Assembly (NCBI RefSeq): GCF_025154075.1
Contig: NZ_JAOAMU010000007.1
Coordinates: forward strand, 56,812-120,811
Reading direction: 5' to 3'
Length of the DNA: 64,000 nucleotides
DNA from: Chryseobacterium herbae
GTDB taxonomy: Bacteria; Bacteroidota; Bacteroidia; Flavobacteriales; Weeksellaceae
Shown here piece after piece: positions 25,180 to 32,573 of this stretch (within the stretch, counting starts at the first letter, position 1; each line of letters starts with the position of its first letter). The notes beneath the pieces are model-generated. The model did no database searches and was not told the origin of the DNA. It saw only the letters and a list, made by a program, of their open reading frames with translations. The position numbers were made by a program, and so were the translations under genes.

Positions 25180-26763
25180 ATGATTTACGCAAATGCTTTT
25201 TTTACAGCGGGTAATGGTTATCCTAACGAAGACATTGTGCAGCTGGTAGATAATTATACCCACGAGGCTGTTGTTTATAAAAAAATTGGGACTGCCGTTG
25301 AGGATGGAGTTATCTACCGAAAAAAAGACAATGATTTTTATGAAAGACAATGGTCCGGATATGTCAATGTATTATGGTGGAATATCAAAGAAACCGGAAT
25401 CCTGGCACCAACAGTTACAGAACGTATCAACAAAGCCTTAGCTCTGGGATATAATACATTTTTTGATGAAATGTCCATTGAAATTAAAGGGACGCTTTAC
25501 CTTCAGGACAACCAAAAAATCCTTTCAAACAAGTGTACGATAAAACAGACCGAAGTCAAAGCGGAAATTTTCAACTGTGAGCAAAAGAAAAATATTTCCA
25601 TTACAGGATTTATGTTAAAAGGAGAAGGAGTTGATTATGTTGTTAATGCCAGTTCCCGGAATGTAGGAATTCTTTGTACCCAGGCAAAAAATTTAATTAT
25701 TGAAAAAAATGTATTTGAAAATTTCACCTATTCTGCGGTATCAGGACTGAATGGTGTAGAGTATTTAACCTTTAGATTCAATAAAGTTAAAAACTTATTT
25801 ACCAAGACATGGGCAGGAGAAATTGTCGGTGGAAGGAAAGATAATATGGGTATTGTAGTAGGAGGTAAAAATATTACCATTTTTAAAAACTACTTTGAAA
25901 ATTCGTCGCAAGGTATTTATATTGCTGAAAATTCCAATTTTGTCAGTATTTCAGATAATGACGTAGAAAATACGATCCTGGAGCATGGAATGTACCTTGA
26001 TTCCGGTATTTCAAATCTTACGGTGATAGGAAACAGAGTGAGGAATACCATGAAAGTAGGGATTAAGCTTCAAAACTCGGATAAGGCAGGTTATGTCAGT
26101 AATAATGTAGTGATCTCCAATAATATTGTTGAAAATACAGGTGCAGGAGGAGATGGTATTTTGATTAATAATACAACAGTGGGAACTCCACAGCTTTATG
26201 CAAAAAATGTAGTAGTTTCCGGAAATGTAGTGAGAAATGCGGGCCAGCACGGGATTAATGTAAGATTTGTAGATCTGGGAGTTGTTTCCAATAATGTGAT
26301 CAATGATATCCGTTATGCAGGAATCTATATTTCTGATACTAAAGGAGTGGAAGTCTGCAATAACAATATTAAAACAACACAGGAAACCGGAATTATGATT
26401 GAAGCTAATAATTATTTATTGTCAGCCAATTTTAATACTATTGAAAATCCTGGAATGAAGAATTCAGGGTTGGAAGATCTTTTAACCGGTATTACCATTC
26501 GTGGAACACTAAATAAAGAAATCTCTGTAAGAAACAATAAGATGGTAGGCAGCAGTAATGCTATGAGATATGGTGTTTTTGTAGAGTTTGTAACCCCTCC
26601 TGAAAACAATCCGGTGAAACAGACTTTCCAGGAAACTTATGAAATCGTAGGAAATACGGTACTGAATGCGGTTACTCCATACAGATTTAATAGTTCTGTA
26701 GCTTTACGACTTTTGAATAACAATTATAAAAATCTATTAACAAGTCCTGTGCAGGAAGCATAA
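25180..26763 (+). CDS. right-handed parallel beta-helix protein
   Basis: 527 residues without a signal peptide. The first 110 residues are a distinct cap domain (MIYANAFFTAGNGYPNEDIV; WSGYVNVLWWNIKETG). From about residue 145 to 520 the sequence is a series of 20-30-residue turns rich in Asn and Val/Ile (SNNVVISNNIVENT, VSGNVVRNAG, VCNNNIKTT), the pattern of pectate-lyase or tailspike beta-helices. No catalytic residues are clear. There are no phage or T6SS genes around it and no secretion signal, so how it leaves the cell, if it does, is unknown. It is a single gene with terminator 26803-26828. Confidence 0.75.
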   Translation: MIYANAFFTAGNGYPNEDIVQLVDNYTHEAVVYKKIGTAVEDGVIYRKKDNDFYERQWSGYVNVLWWNIKETGILAPTVTERINKALALGYNTFFDEMSIEIKGTLYLQDNQKILSNKCTIKQTEVKAEIFNCEQKKNISITGFMLKGEGVDYVVNASSRNVGILCTQAKNLIIEKNVFENFTYSAVSGLNGVEYLTFRFNKVKNLFTKTWAGEIVGGRKDNMGIVVGGKNITIFKNYFENSSQGIYIAENSNFVSISDNDVENTILEHGMYLDSGISNLTVIGNRVRNTMKVGIKLQNSDKAGYVSNNVVISNNIVENTGAGGDGILINNTTVGTPQLYAKNVVVSGNVVRNAGQHGINVRFVDLGVVSNNVINDIRYAGIYISDTKGVEVCNNNIKTTQETGIMIEANNYLLSANFNTIENPGMKNSGLEDLLTGITIRGTLNKEISVRNNKMVGSSNAMRYGVFVEFVTPPENNPVKQTFQETYEIVGNTVLNAVTPYRFNSSVALRLLNNNYKNLLTSPVQEA

Positions 26764-26802
26764 AGAAATCCCTTAAAGATTATTTTAAACGATTAAAAGT
26801 GA

Positions 26803-26828
26803 TAAGGCTGTCAATTTTGACAGCCTTA
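26803..26828. terminator. bidirectional terminator between convergent genes
   Basis: TAAGGCTGTCA/TGACAGCCTTA with a 4-nt loop, between the beta-helix gene and the HAD gene on the opposite strand. Confidence 0.8.
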
Positions 26829-26852
26829 TTATTTATATAGTACTAATTTTAT

Positions 26853-27488
26853 TTAAATAAAATCCTTTAGATCCGAAAACATCGAAACAGAAGGCTTATA
26901 ATCATCTGGACTCAGCTTTCCAAAACCATATTCACAGAAAATAAAAGATAAATTATTGGAGGTTGCAGAATCATAATCAGTCTGCGTATCACCAATATAA
27001 ACTGAGTTTTCAACGCTTAAGTTATTTCTTTCCATAATCAGTTGAATATTCTCCGATTTCGGTTTTTTAGTGCGGCCGTGAGATTCAATATCTACAAATA
27101 GATCGTTAAATTGATAATGTTCTAAAAATGCTTCAATATAACCGTCCTGACAGTTGCTGACGATAAAAAGGCTGTGGGTTTTCGCTAAAGTCCTTAACGT
27201 TTCAGCTACTCCTTCATACAGAATGCCGCCTTGGGTATGCAGTACCTTATTTTCCTTTTGTACAATTTCCAAAAGAATATCCTGAATCTGCTCATCGGAA
27301 ATTCCAGGAATAATGTCTTTTAAAATGTCGGCAAATAACAGACCCATATATTGGTCCATATCTTCGGGCTTCAATTCCCTTTTTATCAGTTGATGTTTGG
27401 TTAAAACCTCATTCCATATTTTGATGATCGTGGCTCTGGGGTCCCAAAGCGTTCCGTCTAAATCGAAAATTAAATTTTTATAGCTCAA
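26853..27488 (-). CDS. HAD-superfamily phosphatase
   Basis: 211 residues. Motif I is FDLDGTLWDP (Asp9, Asp11), motif II lies in LFIVSNCQDG, and motif IV is in YIGDTQTDYDSA, so all catalytic positions are present. The helical cap between I and II fits the phosphoglycolate phosphatase-like subgroup. It dephosphorylates an unidentified small metabolite in the cytoplasm. It lies 51 bp downstream of tex on the same strand. Confidence 0.85.
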   Translation of the reverse strand: MSYKNLIFDLDGTLWDPRATIIKIWNEVLTKHQLIKRELKPEDMDQYMGLLFADILKDIIPGISDEQIQDILLEIVQKENKVLHTQGGILYEGVAETLRTLAKTHSLFIVSNCQDGYIEAFLEHYQFNDLFVDIESHGRTKKPKSENIQLIMERNNLSVENSVYIGDTQTDYDSATSNNLSFIFCEYGFGKLSPDDYKPSVSMFSDLKDFI

Positions 27489-27539
27489 AATGCAGTGTTA
27501 TTGTGTTTGATTAATAGTGTTGAACAGATTTCAGCATCA

Positions 27540-29663
27540 TTATAAAATCATGCTTAACTGAACTCTTTTTCTGGCTTCATCTACTTCCGTTACTTTTACG
27601 CGGACGTGCTGGTGAAGTTTTACCACCTCATTCACGTCAGATACAAAACCTTCTTTCAGCTGGGAAATATGAACCAGTCCGCTTTCCTTGATTCCCATGT
27701 CTACAAAACATCCGAAAGCCGTAATATTATTGACAATTCCGGGAAGAATCATTCCGGGTTTTAAATCTCTGATGCTTTTTACATTAGGATCAAATTCAAA
27801 TACTTTGGCGGCTTTTCTTGGATCTAATCCAGGTTTTTCAAGCTCTTTTAAAATATCTTTGATTCCTAAAATTCCTATTTCTTCCGTAACATAATTTTCG
27901 GGTTTTACCAAAGCTGTTTTCTCTTTGCTGGCAATCAGTTCATTGGTTTTAATGCCTAAATCTTTTGCCATTTTTTCTACAATTCCATAAGCTTCCGGAT
28001 GCACAGCAGAATTATCAAGCGGGTTTTTAGCATTGGTAATTCTTACAAAAGCTGCAGCTTGTTGATAAGCTTTTTCTCCAAGTCTCGGAACTTTTTTGAG
28101 TTGTTTTCTGTCTTCAAAAGCGCCGTTTTCCATTCGGTAATTAACGATGTTCTCCGCCATTTTCTCACCGATTCCTGAAACGTAGCTTAACAAAGATTTA
28201 CTGGCCGTATTTAAATTGATTCCAACAGAATTCACACATTTCGTCACCGTTGAATCAAGTTCATTTTTCAATTGAGTCTGGTCCACATCATGCTGATACT
28301 GTCCCACACCGATAGATTTCGCATCAATTTTCACCAATTCGGCCAATGGATCCGCGAGTCTTCTTCCGATAGAAACTGCACCACGAACCGTGACATCATA
28401 AGACGGAAATTCATCCCTCGCAATTTTACTTGCAGAATACACCGATGCTCCAGCTTCAGAGACTACAAAAACCTGCAGCGGCTTATCAAAAGCAATTTTC
28501 TTAATGAAAAACTCCGTTTCCCTGCTTGCGGTTCCGTTTCCTATAGAGATTGCTTCAATATTGTAGGCGTTCACCATAGAACGGATCTTTTTCATCGCCA
28601 TTCCACTTTCGTTTTGGGGAGCGTGAGGGTAGAGGGTTTCATTATGCAGCAGGTCACCTTTTTCATCAATACAGACCACTTTGCATCCGCTTTTGTATCC
28701 GGGATCAATAGCCAGAATTCTTTTTTCGCCCAAAGGTGGCGCAAGAAGCAGCTGACTCAGGTTGTCAGAAAATATTTCAATGGCTTTTTTATCTGCCTTT
28801 TCTTTTGCTTCCTGCAGAGCTTCGTTGGAAATTGCAGGTTCCAGAAGACGTTTGTAACTGTCTTTAATAGCCAAAGCGATCTGGTCTGAACTTTCGTTAT
28901 TGGATTTTATGATGGCTTTTTCGATGAAATCAACCGCTTCATCTTTATCAATGCCGATATTTACCTTTACAAAACCTTCCGATTCAGCTCTGAGCATCGC
29001 CAGAAGTCTGTGAGAAGGCGTTCTGTTAAGATTTTCTTCCCATTCGAAATACTGAGAGAATTTTTGTGCATCTACTTCATCCTTTTTGGCTTTGATCGCT
29101 TTGGAAGTGATCACTGCTTTGCGCTGAAACAGACGACGAAGGTTTTTACGGACGTACATATTTTCATTGATCCATTCCGCCATGATATCTCTGGCACCCT
29201 GAAGTGCTTCTTCCTCGGAAGGAACGTCGCTGTTAAGATATTTGGAAGCCACAAACTGCAGATCATTGCTTTTCTGACTCATAATGATTCTGGCTAAAGG
29301 TTCCAGCCCTTTTTCTTTGGCTGTATCCGCCTTCGTTTTTCTACGTTTTTTAAATGGCAGGTATAAATCTTCCAGCTCAAGCAGATCAAAGCTTTCTTCA
29401 ATTCTCTGTTTCATTTCAGGAGTTAATGCATTTTGTTCTTCAATAGATTTCAAAATACTTTCCTTCCGTTTTACAATTTCTTCAAACTGTTTGCTGATTT
29501 TTGAGATCTGCTCAATCTGAACTTCATCCAGATTTCCGGTCCTGTCCTTTCTGTAACGGGAAATAAACGGAATGGTACAGTCTTCTGCGAGTAATTGTAG
29601 GGTATTGTTGATGCTCTTTTCTGATATATCGAGCTGTTGCTGTATAAATGTTACGATCGTCAT
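27540..29663 (-). CDS. tex: Tex family RNA-binding transcription accessory protein
   Basis: 707 residues: an N-terminal helical Tex domain, a YqgF-like RNase H fold (ILAIDPGYKSGCKV near residue 320), helix-hairpin-helix repeats (near 490-560, LLSYVSGIGEKMAENIV), and a C-terminal S1 domain (about 638-707, GMILPGIVNNITAFGCFVDMG). The order and length are standard for Tex, a nucleic-acid-binding protein linked to transcription and RNA turnover. The frame is intact. Confidence 0.96.
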   Translation of the reverse strand: MTIVTFIQQQLDISEKSINNTLQLLAEDCTIPFISRYRKDRTGNLDEVQIEQISKISKQFEEIVKRKESILKSIEEQNALTPEMKQRIEESFDLLELEDLYLPFKKRRKTKADTAKEKGLEPLARIIMSQKSNDLQFVASKYLNSDVPSEEEALQGARDIMAEWINENMYVRKNLRRLFQRKAVITSKAIKAKKDEVDAQKFSQYFEWEENLNRTPSHRLLAMLRAESEGFVKVNIGIDKDEAVDFIEKAIIKSNNESSDQIALAIKDSYKRLLEPAISNEALQEAKEKADKKAIEIFSDNLSQLLLAPPLGEKRILAIDPGYKSGCKVVCIDEKGDLLHNETLYPHAPQNESGMAMKKIRSMVNAYNIEAISIGNGTASRETEFFIKKIAFDKPLQVFVVSEAGASVYSASKIARDEFPSYDVTVRGAVSIGRRLADPLAELVKIDAKSIGVGQYQHDVDQTQLKNELDSTVTKCVNSVGINLNTASKSLLSYVSGIGEKMAENIVNYRMENGAFEDRKQLKKVPRLGEKAYQQAAAFVRITNAKNPLDNSAVHPEAYGIVEKMAKDLGIKTNELIASKEKTALVKPENYVTEEIGILGIKDILKELEKPGLDPRKAAKVFEFDPNVKSIRDLKPGMILPGIVNNITAFGCFVDMGIKESGLVHISQLKEGFVSDVNEVVKLHQHVRVKVTEVDEARKRVQLSMIL

Positions 29664-29702
29664 TATCTTGGTTTCGGAAGGCTAAAATAAGGCTTTAGAA
29701 TG

Positions 29703-29727
29703 AAAAAAAGGCGAGTTGCCCCGCCTT
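29703..29727 (-). terminator. terminator of the O-methyltransferase gene
   Basis: On the minus strand AAGGCG/CGCCTT stem followed by seven T. Confidence 0.75.
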
Positions 29728-29768
29728 AAATGTTTATTCTTCGTTAAAGAAAATGAACTGACTTAAAT

Positions 29769-30434
29769 TTAATTGACTATAGCGATTGCCATTCCATCAT
29801 GTTCTTTCGCACCAACAGTTTGCATAATCGTAGCGGTAACTTTTGGGTTGTTGGCCAGCATTTGATTAAATCGTTGCACTCCTTTCACTCTTTCGTCGGT
29901 GGTATCTTCATCAAGGACTTTGCCTTCCCGGATGACATTGTCACAGATAATAATCGTTCCCGGATGTGAAAGCTTCAACGCTAATTCAAAGTATTCGGTA
30001 TACGGAGGTTTATCAGCATCAATAAAAATAAAGTCAAAAGCTTCTTCGTTTGTGGAAATAAGTTCGTTTAATACATCCATCGCCTTACCTGTCCGCAGAT
30101 CTATTTTATCTGAAAGCCCGGCTTTTGCGATATTCTGGCTGGCAACGTTGGCATGATGAGGATCAAATTCTACAGTAATTATTTTACCATCTGCGGGAAT
30201 TGCCCTCGCAATCCAGATCGTGCTGTAGGCTCCTAAAGTACCCAGTTCCAGGACACGTTTGGCTTTACAGCTAAGCAGCATCAACTGCAGAAACTTGCCC
30301 TGAGTGGGGGTTACACTGATTTGGGGGATAGAAGCATCATCCAAAGACTGGATAGTTTCCTGAAGAACGCTGTCTTCCGGGGCTAGCAAATTGCCAATGT
30401 AGGTGTCTACTTTTTCAAATACCTGTTGATTCAT
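29769..30434 (-). CDS. class I SAM-dependent O-methyltransferase
   Basis: 221 residues if started at the ATG at 30434, which gives the usual length for this family (caffeoyl-CoA/catechol O-methyltransferase-like). An upstream in-frame ATG at 30539 adds 35 residues (MTAHKKITAFS...) that are not typical of the family. The SAM motif is VLELGTLGAYSTIWIA and the metal/substrate Asp is in FDFIFIDADKPPYTEYF. The substrate is probably a small catechol-type or other hydroxyl compound. It is a single gene with terminator 29703-29727. Confidence 0.85.
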   Translation of the reverse strand: MNQQVFEKVDTYIGNLLAPEDSVLQETIQSLDDASIPQISVTPTQGKFLQLMLLSCKAKRVLELGTLGAYSTIWIARAIPADGKIITVEFDPHHANVASQNIAKAGLSDKIDLRTGKAMDVLNELISTNEEAFDFIFIDADKPPYTEYFELALKLSHPGTIIICDNVIREGKVLDEDTTDERVKGVQRFNQMLANNPKVTATIMQTVGAKEHDGMAIAIVN

Positions 30435-30678
30435 ATGGTTGATTGATTTAATGGGGAGTAATTTCTCCATCAACTCTTTCGATAGGTCACTGACAAACCG
30501 AAACCTACTAAAAGCTGTAATCTTTTTGTGAGCTGTCATGAGAATTTTACCTGCATAAAGTTAGTGAATTTTGAAATCTGAAACAGGTTATTTCACCTTC
30601 ATATGATGACTAAAAATAATAAAGCCTGGAATATTTCATTTCTTGATGTATGTTAAGATGATAATTAATATGCTTTTC

Positions 30679-30686
30679 TATATTTG
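30679..30686 (+). promoter_or_regulatory. -7 element of the YceI gene
   Basis: TATATTTG, 49 nt ahead of the ATG at 30736; a TTG at the expected spacing is missing. Confidence 0.45.
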
Positions 30687-30735
30687 AAATTCTTAAATTT
30701 AAAGTTTTAAACAATTTTCTAAACAAACAAACAAT

Positions 30736-31413
30736 ATGAAAAAACTTAGTGTAATTGCATTAGTAGGAGTTGGATTGCTTGCAGCATCATGTAATAAAGG
30801 AAAATCTGCAGATACTGCGGCTACGGCTACAGAGCAGAAAGTAGCAGAAAGCAAAGGTGAAGTTTTGCCGGTTGATGTTGCTACTTCTGTAGTAAACTGG
30901 AAAGCTTTCCACAAAGGTGGTATGGCACCTCGTTGGGGAACTCTTAGCGTAAAATCAGGAGATCTTAGCACTGAAGGAGGTCAGTTAACTGCCGGAAACT
31001 TTGTGATCGATATGAATTCTATCAAGGTAGATCCTGCTTCAGTAACAGAAAAAGATAAAAAACCAGCAGATCTTGAAGCTCACTTAAAAAATCCTGATTT
31101 CTTTGATACGGCAAAGAACCCTACTTCAGATTTCAAAATTACAAGCGTAACAGATTTGAAAGATGCACCTAAAGATGCTGTTGCAGGAGCAAACAAAACA
31201 GTAAGCGGAAACCTTACACTATCAGGAAAAACAGTCAATGTAACTTTCCCTGCTAAAGTAGATGTAACGGAAAATTCAGCAGCTGTGAATGCTAAATTTA
31301 CTGTAAACAGAGCAGATTGGGGAATAAAATTCGGTACTTCAGAAGCAGATCCTGCAGAATGGATGATCAGCAAAGATATCGAGATCACTGTTGACGTGAA
31401 AGCTAAAAAATAA
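30736..31413 (+). CDS. YceI-like lipoprotein
   Basis: 225 residues. A lipoprotein signal ends in LLAASC (lipobox Cys19), so the protein is envelope-anchored. The mature part is a YceI lipocalin-like barrel (VVNWKAFHKGG, NFVIDMNSIKV, LEAHLKNPDFFDT, MISKDIEITVDVKAKK), a fold that binds polyisoprenoid or other hydrophobic ligands and is stress-induced in other bacteria. It is monocistronic, with a strong terminator immediately after it. Confidence 0.9.
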   Translation: MKKLSVIALVGVGLLAASCNKGKSADTAATATEQKVAESKGEVLPVDVATSVVNWKAFHKGGMAPRWGTLSVKSGDLSTEGGQLTAGNFVIDMNSIKVDPASVTEKDKKPADLEAHLKNPDFFDTAKNPTSDFKITSVTDLKDAPKDAVAGANKTVSGNLTLSGKTVNVTFPAKVDVTENSAAVNAKFTVNRADWGIKFGTSEADPAEWMISKDIEITVDVKAKK

Positions 31414-31438
31414 TTGTTAGATACAATATAGATAGGAG

Positions 31439-31470
31439 AGCTGCTTTTTTATGAAAGCAGCTTTTTTTTA
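31439..31470 (+). terminator. terminator of the YceI gene
   Basis: AGCTGCTTTT pairs with AAAGCAGCT, followed by a long T-run. Confidence 0.85.
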
Positions 31471-31494
31471 TTATGTGAGGTGTCAAAATTTTAT

Positions 31495-31518
31495 GGTGGC
31501 TGAGGCACTCGAAGCCAC
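31495..31518 (+). repeat. REP-like palindrome, copy 1
   Basis: GGTGGCT-GAG-GCA-CTC-GA-AGCCAC (forward orientation), lacking the final C. It lies 38 bp ahead of the GIY-YIG start. Translated, it reads VAEALEAT, which can make false N-terminal extensions. Confidence 0.85.
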
Positions 31519-31555
31519 AGGAATAATATTTTTTTATATTTATGAAAACACAAAT

Positions 31556-31867
31556 ATGAAAGAGAAAGTCAAAGGTTGGATGTACATTTTATTATGTGCA
31601 GACGGCAGTTATTATACGGGAAGTACCAATAATCTTGAACGCAGAATTCTTCAGCACCAATCGGGTGAAGGCTCTAATCATACCAAAAAAAGACTTCCCG
31701 TCAAGCTGATCTATTTTGAGGAATATGATCGAATTGATCTCGCTTTTTACAGGGAGAAGCAGATCCAAGGATGGAGCCGAAAGAAAAAAGAAGCACTTAT
31801 CAATGGACATCCTGAGTTGCTTCCTCAATTGGCTGTGGCATATAGGGATTTACTTTCTGAGGAGTGA
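31556..31867 (+). CDS. GIY-YIG nuclease family protein (UPF0213/YhbQ-like)
   Basis: 103 residues from ATG 31556. The catalytic GIY-YIG motif appears as WMYILLCADGSYYTGST (Tyr and the second Tyr-x-Gly), followed by NNLERRILQHQ with the conserved Arg, and a Glu in FYREKQIQGWSRKKKEALI. These are stand-alone nuclease domains of about 80-100 residues; their cellular role is unclear. An upstream in-frame start at 31451 runs through the palindromic repeat and is rejected. The gene is bracketed by inverted palindrome copies 1 and 2. Confidence 0.88.
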   Translation: MKEKVKGWMYILLCADGSYYTGSTNNLERRILQHQSGEGSNHTKKRLPVKLIYFEEYDRIDLAFYREKQIQGWSRKKKEALINGHPELLPQLAVAYRDLLSEE

Positions 31868-31878
31868 TGTGTTGAGGG

Positions 31879-31909
31879 AAAGGTGGCTTCGAGTGCCTCA
31901 GCCACCTTT
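31879..31909 (-). repeat. REP-like palindrome, copy 2 (inverted to copy 1)
   Basis: The reverse complement of copy 1 with full flanks: AAAGGTGGCT-TC-GAG-TGC-CTC-AGCCACCTTT. The stem is 10 + 3 bp with a two-base bulge on one side. It is 12 bp after the GIY-YIG stop. Confidence 0.9.
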
Positions 31910-31970
31910 TGGAAATACAGTCTGGGATAATGTTATTTACGGTCATTATACAGTGAAAAAGGTAGGATAA

Positions 31971-31995
31971 GGTTGCTTCGAGCGCCTCAGTCACC
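31971..31995 (-). repeat. REP-like palindrome, copy 3 (degenerate)
   Basis: Same orientation as copy 2 with three substitutions (GGTTGCT.., CGC loop, AGTCACC). The 3' flank TTTGGCAAATGCAG resembles the flank after copy 2 (TTTTGGAAATACAG), so the repeated unit is longer than the palindrome. Confidence 0.8.
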
Positions 31996-32081
31996 TTTGG
32001 CAAATGCAGCCAGAAATAATGCAGATCAGATTAATGATGAAGAAATAGAAAGACAAATTTCTCATCAAAAGACAAATGCAA

Positions 32082-32106
32082 GGTGGCTGAGGCACTCGAA
32101 GCCACC
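32082..32106 (+). repeat. REP-like palindrome, copy 4
   Basis: Exact 25-bp version in the orientation of copy 1, 24 bp before the DUF1294 start and just ahead of its -7 element. Confidence 0.9.
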
Positions 32107-32117
32107 GCCCAATTCAC

Positions 32118-32125
32118 TACTTTTG
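32118..32125 (+). promoter_or_regulatory. -7 element of the DUF1294 gene, perhaps leaderless
   Basis: TACTTTTG ends only 5 nt before the ATG at 32131, so transcription would begin at or near the start codon. The sequence CACTACTTTTGCACCC almost repeats that before typA. Confidence 0.5.
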
Positions 32126-32130
32126 CACCC

Positions 32131-32388
32131 ATGATATACATTCTACTCATCATAAGCCTGGCTACTTTCATCATTTTTGGTTGGGACAAAAGACTTTCCA
32201 TTAAACATAAAAGGAGAATTCCGGAGACTACACTTTTAGGATTGACATTTCTTGGTGGAACAGTTGGAGCAATTTTAGGAATGCTTGTTTTCAGGCACAA
32301 AATTTCGAAAAAATCTTTTTTACTGAAAATGGGCGGAATTATTTTAATTCAGGCCATATGTATTTATTTTTTGGAAAAATATTCATAA
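32131..32388 (+). CDS. DUF1294 family small membrane protein
   Basis: 85 residues from ATG 32131. Three hydrophobic helices (about 2-16, 38-52, 66-79) surround the motif FGWDKRLSIKHKRRIPETTLLGL, which identifies DUF1294 proteins; FLGGTVGAILGMLVFRHK is also typical. It is an inner-membrane protein of unknown function. A longer in-frame version from 32083 would translate palindrome copy 4 and is not credible. The promoter element just before the ATG supports the short form. Confidence 0.88.
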   Translation: MIYILLIISLATFIIFGWDKRLSIKHKRRIPETTLLGLTFLGGTVGAILGMLVFRHKISKKSFLLKMGGIILIQAICIYFLEKYS

Positions 32389-32522
32389 GATTAATCGTTT
32401 AAACCTAATGGTAGATTCTTAATCTTCAATTTAAATGGAATTCTAAAATCTTCAATTTTAAAGCTTTAACAGGGCAAACTGGTGAACTTGCTCATTATGA
32501 ATTTGTTAATTAATTTATATTC

Positions 32523-32555
32523 TTGCTTATTATTCATTAGAAATCACTATTTTTG
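32523..32555 (+). promoter_or_regulatory. typA promoter
   Basis: TTG (32523-32525), 22-nt spacer, TATTTTTG (32548-32555), 18 nt ahead of the ATG. Both elements fit the Bacteroidota consensus. Confidence 0.7.
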
Positions 32556-32573
32556 CACCCGTAAAAATCATTC

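Noticed and set aside
25180..26763. Prophage tail region
   Set aside because: No other phage gene, integrase or att site on either side.
31495..32106. CRISPR array or IS element with transposase
   Set aside because: The four repeats alternate in orientation and irregular spacing, and there is no transposase gene.
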